In this document: positions 1 through 11,379 of the stretch, piece after piece
Layout of the letters: every line of letters begins with the position of its first letter
Position numbering within the stretch: position 1 is the first letter of the stretch
DNA from: Nigrospora sphaerica
Taxonomy: Eukaryota > Ascomycota > Sordariomycetes > Amphisphaeriales > Apiosporaceae
NCBI GenBank assembly: GCA_018287875.1
Contig: JAGVVL010000009.1
Location: forward strand, 3,844,001 to 3,908,000
Direction of reading: 5' to 3'
Length of the DNA stretch: 64,000 nt
Notes under the pieces: model-generated
What the model was told of the DNA's origin: nothing
The model's input: only the letters and a program-made list of their open reading frames with translations
Database searches by the model: none
Program-made: the position numbers and the translations under genes

Positions 1-3000
1 GAAATTGCCTTTGGCTTCTTTTCCCGCCGTTCGATGAGGTCGTTGGAACCCCCCGGGCTGGGGCTGGGGGCGTATGGCCCACCAGCTGCGTGCCAGAGAG
101 CTAGGGGAGGACCCGACCGCGGTCGGGTTGCGCGGGTCCGATGGCCGCACTCGATCCTCGATCCCGCGCCCGCTGGAGCTCCTGCGCCATCACCTTCTTC
201 TGCTGCGAATCGACGCCCCGATTTCGTGGCGTGTGCCCTGTTGACACCTCCCCCCACGCCGTCTGAAAAGGGAAGAAGCCTTTCCAGTGGCTGGCGGCGC
301 ACGCGCCGTGGAGCCCACCCACGTCCTTCTTCCCGGCTTGACCACAGGTGGATCACTGACTGCTACTGTTTCTACGCCGTAGATGGCATGTGGATGGCGG
401 ATACCAACCGACCTGGAGAAGAGAAATTCCCGGGCCTGGCCAAACGCTGATACCTGCAGCAGGGCAAGCATGAAACCAACTGTCCCAGCGGCGGCTAGCA
501 CCTCAACCTCGCCCATCCCAGAAGCTATCTACCGCCGGCCCAAACCTTCGTGTGGCCGCGCTGGCGGGCCCTGCTGACTAGAGAGCAAAGGCGCGCTCGC
601 TACGGCAGTTAGTTAGCGTTGGCGGGCGCGGGCGGCGGATAGAGAAACCGAGGGCGCGGGCGGGCTTTTTTTTCGCCCGTCCCGTCCGCTCGCATCTTTG
701 CGGGCGGCGCGCGCCTCTCTCCCCAGGGCTGATCCGGCAAGGCTCGCGCGTCAAGCGATACGGGCATTTGGCCCGGGACGCGCGCATCGCGAACCACCCC
801 GGTCGCGGCGGCGGTGGTGCGGCGAGGTTGAGGCACGAAGACGGACCGCTCTGCGCGCTTGGGCGAGCGGACTGGACGCCTACTTGGTCCCCCCCCCCCC
901 CAAACTTTGCAAGGTCCCTCCACCAAGGGGCGCCGATTTCACCTGGAAATTCCGTATCGTGGGAGTCCGGCGTGTCAGTGAACATAGAAAAAGCCCCCAA
1001 GCTTACGGACCCGTCCATCCATTGGGAATCGTGACGGATTCCGTCTCTCTTGCCTGCCCCGGACGCCACACCGCTTCCTCCTCTGGCTCCGCGGCGTTGC
1101 GCTTAGCGGGCGACTTCGGGCTACGGGGCAGCTACCGATGGTCCAATCTTGCGCTCTCAACACAAAATTGCCCTTGGGTACTAAGGGTGAGGGAAACGGG
1201 TTCACGGGGACGACGGGGCCCACGCCCAATCTGTCCTTGCCGAAAACGCTCCCCCTTTCTCCCCGTACATACTCTTTCGTCTGGCTGGCCATGTGGGCAT
1301 GTGTGTGCGTGTGTGGCATTGCTGGCGTGCTTACGTGCGTGAGGTGCGCGTGCTTTTGGCCCCCAAACCCGCGCTTGGCCCGGATCGCTCGATGGCCTCG
1401 ACGGCCCCGCATGACTTCATACCGGCTCCAATCTTTGCCGTCCGACCGTTTGTCTTCCGGAGACCGGCCATTTCTTCGCCATGCGTGCCCGCGTGTTTTC
1501 TCGCTCTCACCCCTGGCTTACTCACCAGGTACAACGCTGATTGTAGGAAGCACGTACGCGCAAGTCGCAAGTCCTTCTCCCCCCCTCCCTTTCTCTTCCT
1601 CCCAGACCCGCTCCCCCAGAATGACGAAAAGAATGGATGGGCAAGCTGCGCCCCATCAAACAGCCAAGCCACAGCTCGGCTCGCCTCCCTCCGGCGTGGC
1701 GGCGTTTTCTCTTTTCGCCTTGCCAGCCCTACTTCGTCTCCGCCCTTTTGCTCGCCTCCTTGTGGGCCGGCAACATCATACCTTATGTTTTTCGTGTGCT
1801 CACCGAGCCACATTCTTTCAGGTATGATGTTGATATGGGCCTCGGTCGCTGGTCGCATCTCAGGGTCTTCTCTGATCTTTCTACGACCGGGCCTCCCGTG
1901 GGGGACCCGCCTATTGCCCATCATATGTCGGTGATCCCCATGCGTCAGTGAGCGCAAGGCGGTCGCCCTCCCAAGGGCGCACACGCACAGAAGCCCACCA
2001 TCAAAGGGCCCCCGATGAGGTCGCCAGCTGGAGCACTGGGGACTCGCCGACCAACGCGGCGTCGGGGCTGGACGGCTCGGTTGACTCGCTGGGCCAAGTG
2101 CCGAGTGCAAAACCGATTCGGTAAGCGCCGGCGCCGTTGCGCCCAGCTAATGCCCTCGCAGAGGCCTGGACTGCCCTCTGGGGTGACAGTGATGTCAGTA
2201 CCGTCGGGTCTGGTGGCCAGCAGGGCGTCCAAGCTTTCTTTCGGAGCGCGTTTCGACCGCTCCCGCCGGCTTCCTGCTGCCTGCTAGCCCGCGGACATAG
2301 CGTCAATGCCATCTGCATACGGCTGTTGCGGGTATCCCCCTACGAGGTACCGGCGAGGAAGCCCGGATCGCTCCCGGCCCATGCCAGGGCGCATTCGACG
2401 TCATCTGGGGTGCGTGCGAGCTTTCTGCCCTACGGACCAGTCGCCCGGCGGCTTTTCGCGCCAAGCGGGGGGAGGTGACGGACCCGGATGCGGGACAGGC
2501 CCCGTCCGACCCCCTTACCCAACGCTGAAAATGCCATCATGCAACCCCATCCGATCGCTACGTTCGGCCCTCCGTCCGCCCCCTCTGACGTGCCCCCCCG
2601 TCACCGAGTCGCTCACCTCCAGCAGATGCCTTCCCCACCCCCCGGGCACACAGTGTCCCCAACTGTGGTTCAGCCGGGGGCATCGATCGGCAGGGCCGTT
2701 GACCGGTCCCCGTTCTGCCGTCGCTGGCGCCGCGCTTCCCTGACGCCCACGCGGCCGCTTCGCGTGCCTTCTCCTTGTCAATGATGCCCTCCCCGCCCGT
2801 CCGATCCGCCGTCATGCGACCCCGACGGCGACCCTTGCCGGCACCGACGAGCACTTCTCTCCCACTGCCGCGCACCAGCCAAGACGGCCGGCGGAATGAA
2901 CGCCTCGCTGGGCGACGGGGAAGCGGCCGAGGCCGTGTCACGATCTGCGCCCAATGCCGGTGCGACTCCAAACGGACTGTTGCCTCGCCGGTCCCCAAGC

Positions 3001-5658
3001 GCCGACGATAGGCCCGCCGGGCAGCTCGCTGCGCCCAGGCCCTTCTGTGATGACCGGTCAGTCCGCACAACTCGCGCCGTCCAAGGGGTGAGCGGTTCAG
3101 TGGTAGGCGCTGGGGCTTGCTGACCGTGGACGATGGCATCTGCGACCAGCGTACCAGGCCACCGGCCGGCAGACCATGTCATGGTACGCAGCCCGAGTTC
3201 CTACCTGGCGGCTCGGTGTAGCTGTCATGCCCACCAACGGCATGGCTGCATGGATCATTGTTATGTGGGCGGCGCAGGGCCGATGCGCTCGATGCATCCC
3301 TCTGCATCTCGATGCCGCGGTCTGGACCGGGCGGTGGCACGAGTCGGGGACATGTGATAACGTCATTCTGTGTAAGCACGATAAGCGGCATAGCTATCGT
3401 CATCACAGGGAGGGGGAACACGAGCTGAAGCGGGCCGCCCGTGAGTGCGCATCCGCGTCCATCGGTAGCTGGGCTTGGCTCTGCCCACGCCTTGTCAGCC
3501 TTGGGGGGCCACGCGCGAACGGGATCGTTGCACGTCATATCGCCGGAGGGCGGCAGTCTCCGTTGCCCGGAGTCCAACGTCAGGAACCCCGGCGTCGGGG
3601 CCATGATGTCGTGTCTCGGAGAGGGGGGACGCCAGAAAGACTGGCCCTCGTGGGTGTCCGCTTCCCGTGGTCTTGCTTCTGTGTCACGCTGCCCATAGCG
3701 CAAGAGTTCTTGACTCCTGCCCTCGGCGGCGTGTCGGCCCTGGAGACGGCCGACAAAAGCGCACTCACGGTCAAATCGTGGGTTCGATGACAGGCGGGTC
3801 ATGTAACATGGCTAGGTAGCTAGCTGCACGCGGATTTTGTTGTCGTCATTTTCCATAGCAAGGCTGTCGAGCTGTCGGATCCATGTTGGCATGTTGGGAA
3901 TGCCACCAGCTCCTCCGCTTCCCTGATATGTGCGTACATGGCAACAGAAAGAAAAGAGTACAGAGGCAGTTTTAGTGTTCCACCTGCCTTTTCATCCAAA
4001 TCTCGTTCCTCCCTCCCGTTTTTTGGAGCATAAGTTTTCCCCTTCTAAAGTGAGCCTGGCTGCTCCGGTCTTCTAGCCAGTGTTGTTTTCAAGGTCCCCA
4101 TAGTCCATCCCCCTGTTCCTTTCGCTTCCACACCGGGGGATGGTGGCTGCCACGAACCTGTGTCGCTGTGGCCGGCCCCTTGGCTGTCCGTGAACTAGAG
4201 CGACAGGTTCCTTTTCAATCACATGCAGCTTATCAAGCAATAAACCTCCTCGCAGCATCGCGGCAAGGGCGGCTTGTACGTCCTAACCGTGATTCACCGC
4301 CGAAAGCGATTTCTGTCTACCAGACACATACCCAAAACCAAGCCGCCAGTCCACCCAGGGGCTCACCACGCGGGTTTAGCGCTGTGATTTACCGGTCCGG
4401 ACTTGACCATCCGGAATGTGTATTTGTTGATCCGCCTCCCGCATTGAGGAGCCGTGCCGGCCGAAGAAGAGTGCTCGTGAAGACTATGGTGCGACCTGGC
4501 TGGATGTGAAGAGCAGTGGGTGTCGCCGTCCGGACCTTCGCATCGAGTTACAGGTTTGATGCTTCGAAGCTCAAGCTACACACTGTCACGTTCTCCCGGT
4601 GATGCCACATTCGGACTCTGGTACAGAAACTCGGTTATGAAATCCCCACCAACACCAGCAACGACCCCGCGAGGATCGATACAGCAAAAGCAATCGACTG
4701 TAGCTGAATACGAGTGGGACTACATCATCGGCACTGATAGCAACGTGAGCTTGTAGTAGGGCGCTCAGCTGCTTAATGCCCATCTCTTGGTTGAGCCTTG
4801 TGCAAGTGTTATCTTGGAAGGGCTATTTCGAACAAAAGGAGAACGGTTTATTACATTGGGGAAGGTTCACACTCAGGTTCAACACAGTAACAATGAGTAT
4901 GTCCTTACCTATTATTCTTTCCCCTCTCTTTCTTTTCCCTAATTATGGCACGGGGGTGTTAGAAAGAGTCAAGGAAAGGGGTGGTTATTTCACTAACCAA
5001 GATATAGACGACCCACGACGTTGACTTCCACGAGCCCGGTTTCAATTTGGCATCGTCCTTGACGGGCTACTCTTTGGGTATTATTGCATGGCAGGGAATC
5101 CCAAAGCTCCTGGCAAGCCATATACTGGAACTCAAATGTAGCACTATTCTTCCCGTTGTTCTCTGAGAAGGAGGGCCCTAAGGCCCAATCTCCAGCTTGA
5201 GGGATCCCTTACTGGAATACTTAGTACAACTAGCTCAACGTCCCTTAGCTTAAATACAAGATGTATCGGGACATGCTCCTCTAGAGTTAACACGTCTTAT
5301 GGCTAGTCGCTGCTCTGGTAGTAACCAGAGTACGTTCATATCTGTACTTATCGTCCAGCCGGATCCGGAATTCCAGCAACGAGGACGAGACTTTGCATGC
5401 AGTCGCTAAAGCAGCAAACAGCCAGGAATATGCATCCATCACTATCGCATGATGTCAGTGTTGCTCTAGTATCTTGTACAATTCTTGATGGAAGTCTGAG
5501 GACTCGTGTGGCTGCGTCCCCTAGAGTCCGGCATAGGTTTAAAATAAACCAGAGCAAGGTCTTCGAGACCAAAGATCCCAAGGCTTAACGCGCCACCGTA
5601 TCCTAACACCGAATTCTAGCATTTACCCTGCACAAAAACCAGCGGCTTCCCTAACCCC
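1..5658. other. No supportable gene (5.7 kb)
   Basis: The first 3.8 kb is GC-rich and carries overlapping open frames on both strands with low-complexity Arg/Pro/Ser/Gly translations, which is expected by chance in GC-rich DNA. None shows a recognisable domain, a signal peptide or a consistent intron pattern. About 3.8-5.6 kb is more AT-rich and has only short frames. A C-run lies near 891-900. I see nothing that can be annotated as a gene, although a short lineage-specific gene cannot be excluded. Confidence 0.6.
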
Positions 5659-7732
5659 TCACACACGGCCCGGCGCCGCCCGCGGCACCCAACGCAGGCG
5701 GACGTCGTGGGGCCGGTTCATCTGCAGGGTGAGGATAGGCTGGCTGTCGCGGGTGAGGCGCAGCAGGTGGCGGCGGGCGTCGGCGGCGGAGCGGCCGGTG
5801 GCCGGAACGGGCTCGACGGCGGCGCGGCGGAGCAGCGTGGCGACGACGGCGACGAACTCGACCTGCGACATCTTCTGGCCGGGGCAGACGCGCGGCCCGA
5901 GTGACCAGGGGAGGAAGGTGCCGCGCGGCGGCGTCACGAGACTCGGCGGCGCGGCGGTGGCGTCATCGCCATCCCGCAGCCATCGCGAGGGCCGGAACTC
6001 GAGCGCGTCGTCGCCCCACGCCCCCCGCCCCGTGTGCAGGCCCATCGTGTTGATGCGCGTCGTGAACGGCCCGTCCAGCAGGAACGACGAGAGGCCGGCC
6101 GTTGCCGCCGCGCCGTCCGTCGAGATCAGCTGCGCCGTCGACGACGTCCGCTGCACCAACGTCACCGGCGGGTACAGGCGGAGGGTTTCGAGCTGGGAGA
6201 GAGGGGACAGAAGCGTTAGCGGGGGGCATCGTTTTGACGACGCCGTGGCGGTGGTTCATCGGGCATGCCTAAGACTCACCATAACGGCCAGACACCGCAC
6301 CAGTTTCGGAAAGGTCGTTTCGTAGTCGGGAAGCGGCACCGCGGCGCCGTTGTCGGCGGACGCGGGCCCTAGAACGGCGTCGAGCTCCTCGTGCACCCAG
6401 GCCTGCCACTCGGGGTGTGCGGCCAGGAGTACGACGGCGTAGGCCATGGTATTGGCTGTGGTGTCGAAGCCGGCGGCGGTGAAAATGAAGAGGTTGCCCG
6501 CGATCTCATCCTCGGTGAGGTAGGACTTGGTGGGGGCGTCGGGCTTCTCGGCCGCCTGCTCCTTCTGCTGGTCCGAGAGGCGGACGAGGGTGCGCACGAT
6601 GGTGTCGGAGTCGCGGCCGTCGCGGCGCTCGTGATCGAGCATGTCGCGGGCGAGGGCGGGGAGGCGCCCGAGGGCGACGCCGAGGGTGCGCAGGGCGCGC
6701 GGCATCACGGGCAGCCGGAGCAGGCGCGCGGGCGCGAAGGCGGCCACGACCAGGAGCTCCGTGACGAGCGAGATGGCGTCGACGTACGACAGCTCCGCCG
6801 CCGGGTCATGCCGGTCTGCCGCCGGTAGCGAAAACGCCTTGCCCCGCCCGTACGCCACGCGCGTCAGCACGTTGATGGCCACGGCCCGCAGCCCCGGGAT
6901 CGTGTCGGCGCTGCCGCCGCCGGGCGCCGCCGCCGACGCCGCGAGCAACGCGTCGGCCAGCGCCCCGGCTTGTTCGCCGCTCTCGGCCCAGACGCTCGGG
7001 CTGATGCGTTCGCTGAGCGCCGGCGCCACGATGCGACGCTGGCGAGACCAATCCTTGTCGTTGTTCTGGGGCACGATCGGGGTTGTCAGTTACCCGCGAA
7101 CAGTTACTGCCTGTTGCATTGTTTTTTTTTTTTTTTTTTTTGCCGCTGTGGAGAGAAGAGAAGAAACACAAAGGAAACAACAGTGGAGAGTCTGATGGAT
7201 CATTTGGACGTACCGTGATAATATTGTTTCCCAAAATTCCCATGGCTTGAATACTGATGTCGGGGTGGACAAAGTCTTTCCTCCGGGCCAAGACGGTCTG
7301 CACCACGGCCGGATCGGCACAAACCAGCCAGTTCAGGCCGGTGGTGACGACAATGAAGAAGGGGCCGAGGCGCTCGTGGATAGCACCCTTATCGCGGAAC
7401 TCCCAACCATAGGTGCTGAGCTCGAAAACTTGGTACGCAGCCGCGGGAAGGACGAAGCGGACGACGGGGCGGATCGGTTCGGACAAGATAGTGAAGAGCA
7501 TCTAAATTGGGCGAGGCGATTAGCTAAGGGCCGGCATTAGGGAGCGGCAAGGCGGGTGGGCCGGCGACGTGACCCGGAAAGGGACGCGGCTCACGCTGTC
7601 GGGGTCGTAAGGGCACACGACCAGGGGCAGGCCGGTAGCGCGGGCTGCGCGGTAGTTGCGGCAGAAGGCATACAAGCCTTTGGCCATCCATAGTAGCGGG
7701 ATGAGCCCGATGACGCCGTACACGAGCCCCAT
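5659..7732 (-). CDS. Cytochrome P450 monooxygenase, four exons
   Basis: Predicted exons on the minus strand are 7732-7595, 7501-7214, 7065-6280 and 6192-5659, giving about 581 residues. Donors GTGAGC, GTACGT and GTGAGT and acceptors TTTAG, CCCAG and CCCAG keep the frame. An N-terminal hydrophobic helix (about residues 3-20) would anchor it in the ER membrane. Visible P450 landmarks in order are the C-helix WSRQR, the I-helix oxygen-binding AGFDTT, the K-helix ETLR (ExxR) opening exon 4, an FRPSRW segment in the PERF position, and the haem loop FLPWSLGPRVCPGQ with the axial cysteine. No in-frame stop interrupts it. Substrate is unknown; no polyketide, peptide or terpene synthase lies beside it, so a secondary-metabolism role is not supported by context. 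Intron 2 contains a 20-base T run (plus strand). At 581 residues it is slightly longer than the common 500-550. Confidence 0.92.
7122..7141. repeat. 20-base homopolymer T run inside P450 intron 2
   Basis: Twenty consecutive T on the plus strand, hence A in the P450 transcript, lie within the second intron. Such a run is prone to length variation but sits outside the exons. Confidence 0.9.
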
Positions 7733-8890
7733 GGTGAAGGTTGAAATGCACTGTGCCGGCTCGCGTGGTGAAGTGAAGGCCAACGCTGGGAGAGGTGTTG
7801 AGGAGGCCCGTTGCCGACGAGGACGAATCAGAGAACCAAAAGTATGCAAGAAAGGGTATATATAAAGAACAATCTTTGGCATAGCAATCTAGCAGGGGTA
7901 TTATTTGCTAATACGGAACAGTCGTCATTTCATTGGACAGCCGCCCATGACCAAAACTGACTAGACCTGTCACCCCGCAGAACAACAGCCTGGAAGCGGA
8001 CTGGCCTGTGGCGGCAGCGAATGAGAGCCCAGCGCCCAAGAATCGTATCACCCGGAAACCGAGTTGCCGTATCCTACTGAACAAGGCGAGCCCGAACCGG
8101 ATTGGTGGTTTTGGTGGAGACGGTCTTCACCACTAGGGGGTCCGTGGGGAGGCATCGCGTTGGCTGGAAGTCGAGCTACCGACAGGTTATTAACGGCAGG
8201 GTAGCCCGACCCCACCCGCGGCTCCCAAATCTCCCCAGGGGAAAAGATCGTACCACCCGGAAGCCAAACTGCCGGGACTTGTCAAGCCAGTGTCATGTCG
8301 ATGTGGCCTTCTTCCTATGGTACTGCGCACCCCGGAGTCACATGGGATAACCCATAAAACATCTGCCAATGATGAATTGCCAAGCCGGTCCATTAATCTC
8401 CTTGCAGTACTGCAGAAACTGGTCCCGGTATATCTGAATAGCTAAGTTGATACTACAGTACTACGGCTCATGTTCGTCCTGACTGTCGTCTACTCACTGC
8501 AGGGGTGTAATGTGGTTTTGGCTTGGAAGTTACTAACAAGACTTCCAGGCATGAAATGAAAAGTGTTGCCCTAAGCCTGGAACTGGATGTGATTATGGAT
8601 TCTCACGAATGTACAGCGCCAGAGTTTTCCAACCATATGGACTTTGGACGAAACCCCCACGATGCCATTTAGGTATGTGGCCCTCGTTGGGATACCGCGC
8701 AACTACCACCGCCACGTCCCTTGTATATGAATGGGAATTTCATTTTCTCACTGAAGGATCCCTTCAGAGACTTTGTTACAGGTGCCGGATTAACAGGGCC
8801 CAAAGCTAACTAGGGGTTAAAGTAAAAGGGGTAGCATAAACATGATGTACATTGGGTCTTATTGGTCCTCACGGCCCGGCCCATCGAGAC
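7733..8890. other. Intergenic, no gene seen
   Basis: Region between the P450 start and the DHH-family stop. It should hold the P450 promoter and the 3' UTR of the next gene. Only short chance frames are present. Confidence 0.6.
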
Positions 8891-10297
8891 CTACATATCC
8901 CAGGCTTCTACGGCGGCCTCTATTATAGGACGAATGACTTTTCTTCCGGCGTCTTCCCGTTCATGCGTCCAGACCATGTTCCGTCGGCCCAGCTCGTCGG
9001 CACGGTGCCAGCGCTTCGCGTTGAGAGTCTTGTCGCTCTCGATGGCGTGCGAGACGGTACGGAACAAATCGTCGGCCTGCGTCTCGTTGATGCGGACGTC
9101 TTTGCGGACGCACAAGACGATTTCGCGGATCTTTTGCTTCTTCCCCTTATCGTCCCGGGTCTTGTACTTGTTCAGAGCGACGCTGATGTCGGCGCCCATC
9201 TGGGCCGTCCAGGCGGCCTCGATGGCAAACCAGTCAAAGAGCTCGCCGAACTCGGTCTTCTTAATCTGCTCGTCCATTGAGTACGGGATCGAAGAGAAGC
9301 CCAGGCTCACAGTGGGCGTGCGGGACGACACCGTGTCGACCAAGTCGCCCTTCCAGTCGCGGCGCAGAAGGTCACGCACGCCCAGGTGATCAAGACTCTT
9401 CTTCGCTGTGCTCAATTCGTCGTTGAGCTCCTGCATCTTACTATCCATATCGGAGTCCTGCCAGTCACTCCGGCGAAAGACGCGCTCGGCCGTCTCGCGG
9501 TCGGCGGGCGTGGCGTCCTTGAGGCCGCCCGAATCAATAGTAATGGCCGAGAGGATGAGGCCGAGAAGCTCGTGGGCCATGTGGTACTCCTGGGGCAGGC
9601 GCTCCAGCTCGTCAAGCATCTGACGGGCCACGAGGGTGGTGCAGCTGGCGACCTTCTCGAACACGCGGGGCTCAGCATCGGGTCCGGCCCCCCTGTCCTG
9701 GTGGTGGTCGAAAATGCTGAGGATTTTGGCGTTCGACCACTTGCGCAACGGCACGGGGTGATCCACCAGGACAATGCCTTTAACGTCGTCGGCTAGCGTC
9801 TGCGGGTCCTCGGGGAGCTCATCTAGGGTGAGGAGGTCCGAGTGGCCCGAGGACATGAGGGCGTTGCGCAGGGCAACTTTGTTCTCGGGGCGCAGGTCCA
9901 GGGCGTCGGTGGGCGTTTGCAGCAGCGCAATGGCCTTGATTGGGTGGCTCGTGTTCAGTGTCGAGTGCTCCAGGTGGTAGGCCCAGGTCAGGGCGGCAGC
10001 CATGGAATCGAGGTCGCCGCCCTCGTTGCCCTGTACAATGGTCCATTCCGAGGCCCGGCCGGCCTGCCAGTCCAGCAGGAAGCGGCGCTTGGTTTCCCGC
10101 GACCACTCGCTGAAGTGGCCGACGCCAATGTGCCATGCAGTGTCTGACGACTGCGTCGTTGCATCGGGATGATCAACCATGACGTGCTGCTGGCCCTGTT
10201 GCCCCTGCGGCTTTAGCGCCTGGCCAGGCCGAGCTGCGCCAGCTGACACGCAGACGGCCAGCGCTCCGGCGAGGGCGTATACTGGGAAGAGACGCAT
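8891..10297 (-). CDS. DHH/DHHA2 phosphoesterase, exopolyphosphatase-like, with signal peptide
   Basis: Single exon, 468 residues from the ATG at 10297. The frame stays open for another 40 codons upstream, but this methionine directly precedes a classic signal peptide (MRLFPVYALAGALAVCVSAG), so I chose it. The DHH phosphoesterase motifs are present: NEGGDLDSMAA at about residues 91-101, VDH near 178-180, the signature FDHH at 196-199, SCTTLV, and IDSGGLKDATPAD. The C-terminal half fits DHHA2. The family (yeast Ppx1, inorganic pyrophosphatases) hydrolyses terminal phosphates of polyphosphate or related phosphoanhydrides using metal ions bound by these Asp/His residues. Yeast Ppx1 is a roughly 397-residue non-secreted enzyme, so entry into the secretory pathway is notable. 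Vacuolar or extracellular polyphosphate turnover is an inference. It lies in tandem with the P450 without obvious functional link. Confidence 0.9.
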   Translation of the reverse strand: MRLFPVYALAGALAVCVSAGAARPGQALKPQGQQGQQHVMVDHPDATTQSSDTAWHIGVGHFSEWSRETKRRFLLDWQAGRASEWTIVQGNEGGDLDSMAAALTWAYHLEHSTLNTSHPIKAIALLQTPTDALDLRPENKVALRNALMSSGHSDLLTLDELPEDPQTLADDVKGIVLVDHPVPLRKWSNAKILSIFDHHQDRGAGPDAEPRVFEKVASCTTLVARQMLDELERLPQEYHMAHELLGLILSAITIDSGGLKDATPADRETAERVFRRSDWQDSDMDSKMQELNDELSTAKKSLDHLGVRDLLRRDWKGDLVDTVSSRTPTVSLGFSSIPYSMDEQIKKTEFGELFDWFAIEAAWTAQMGADISVALNKYKTRDDKGKKQKIREIVLCVRKDVRINETQADDLFRTVSHAIESDKTLNAKRWHRADELGRRNMVWTHEREDAGRKVIRPIIEAAVEAWDM

Positions 10298-11379
10298 CGT
10301 CCAAACTGCCAATCGGGTTGAATTCGGCTTTGCTGGTGCTGAATGACAATCGACGTTGCGATGAGCAGTGTGAGAAGTAGGATTGAACAATTGAAACATC
10401 AGGTTCGACTGAGGCACTGGGCGGAAAAGTAGACCAAGCTGAGCTAAGCGGGCGGGAAGAAGCCTTGGCTGGACGGACCTGCCACTGGTGACGCAAGACG
10501 AACCTAGGAATTGGAAGCCACAACCTTCTTTTTTAGATGCGCGACGTCAGATCGTAAAATGCACGAGCCTCGGCTGTGCTTGCACTTCAGCACTGCCATT
10601 GTCGACAAGTTCCCAACCTGAATGGCACTTTCCTATGCGATTTGTTGGTTCTGAACCCCATAACCTCCCAGCTTCCTCGCGTATCATAGCCTTCTGGAGC
10701 TGAGCTTAATAGGCTAACTCAACATTCTCCGATGAAGTGGTCACTAAGTGACCACCACCTACATGTAGGTACCGGAAGGATTTCAGCAAAGACTGCCCTT
10801 ATCTCCGAGTCGTGCTCCCACGTATCTCTAAGTTCCCAAACACGCGTGACATTTCGTTGGTGCCTCTACCGCCGTACTGAGACATGACGGCCAGCGGGAA
10901 GGCGGACACAAGACTACCTTGTCCGGCTGCCCGTGTCAAGCGGCCTCGAGAGGACCAGGTCAGCGTCGAGCCCCTCACCACCAACAAGATATATGGGGGT
11001 TGCTGAACTATTCGGCCAACTCTAGGTCTCAGCGCTGTCGAGTTGACATCCATGAGTGGCTGTAGGCCGAAACTACCGCCTTGGAGCGCTGGTCACGCAC
11101 AGAAGTGGTAAGCGCCGGTGTGGAGAAAGCAGCCTGCCCCCCCCCCAACTATGCAGCTGCGGGCAGTGCGATTAGGTTACGGGCCATAGAACGGCTCATA
11201 CCCATGCGAGCCGGCTCCGCCGAGCTTGGCTGCGGAATCTATGGTCACTATAGGAGGCGATCGCGCCCACCTTACCAGACTTAGCGGCGCCATGTCCTGA
11301 GGAGCGTGTCTGATTTTCCGCAACTTCGTCGCTCAGGCCACATAAGCGAATAGAATCTGGAGGCCGCATCTGTCGTCCC
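10298..11379. other. Intergenic, no gene seen
   Basis: Upstream region of the DHH-family gene followed by unassigned DNA. Short frames on both strands look like noise. It contains the small inverted repeat listed separately. Confidence 0.55.
10737..10755. repeat. 19-base near-perfect palindrome
   Basis: GTGGTCACTAAGTGACCAC has two 9-base inverted arms around a single A. It lies about 440 bases upstream of the DHH-family start codon. It could be a dimeric regulator site or chance; there is no independent support for either. Confidence 0.5.

Noticed and set aside
1331..2110. 259-codon minus-strand frame and similar long frames in 0.5-3.8 kb
   Set aside because: Low-complexity translation overlapping equally long frames on the other strand; no domain or splice logic.
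3080..3130. tRNA A-box-like string (GCGGTTCAGTGGTAG)
   Set aside because: No matching B box or cloverleaf can be drawn downstream.
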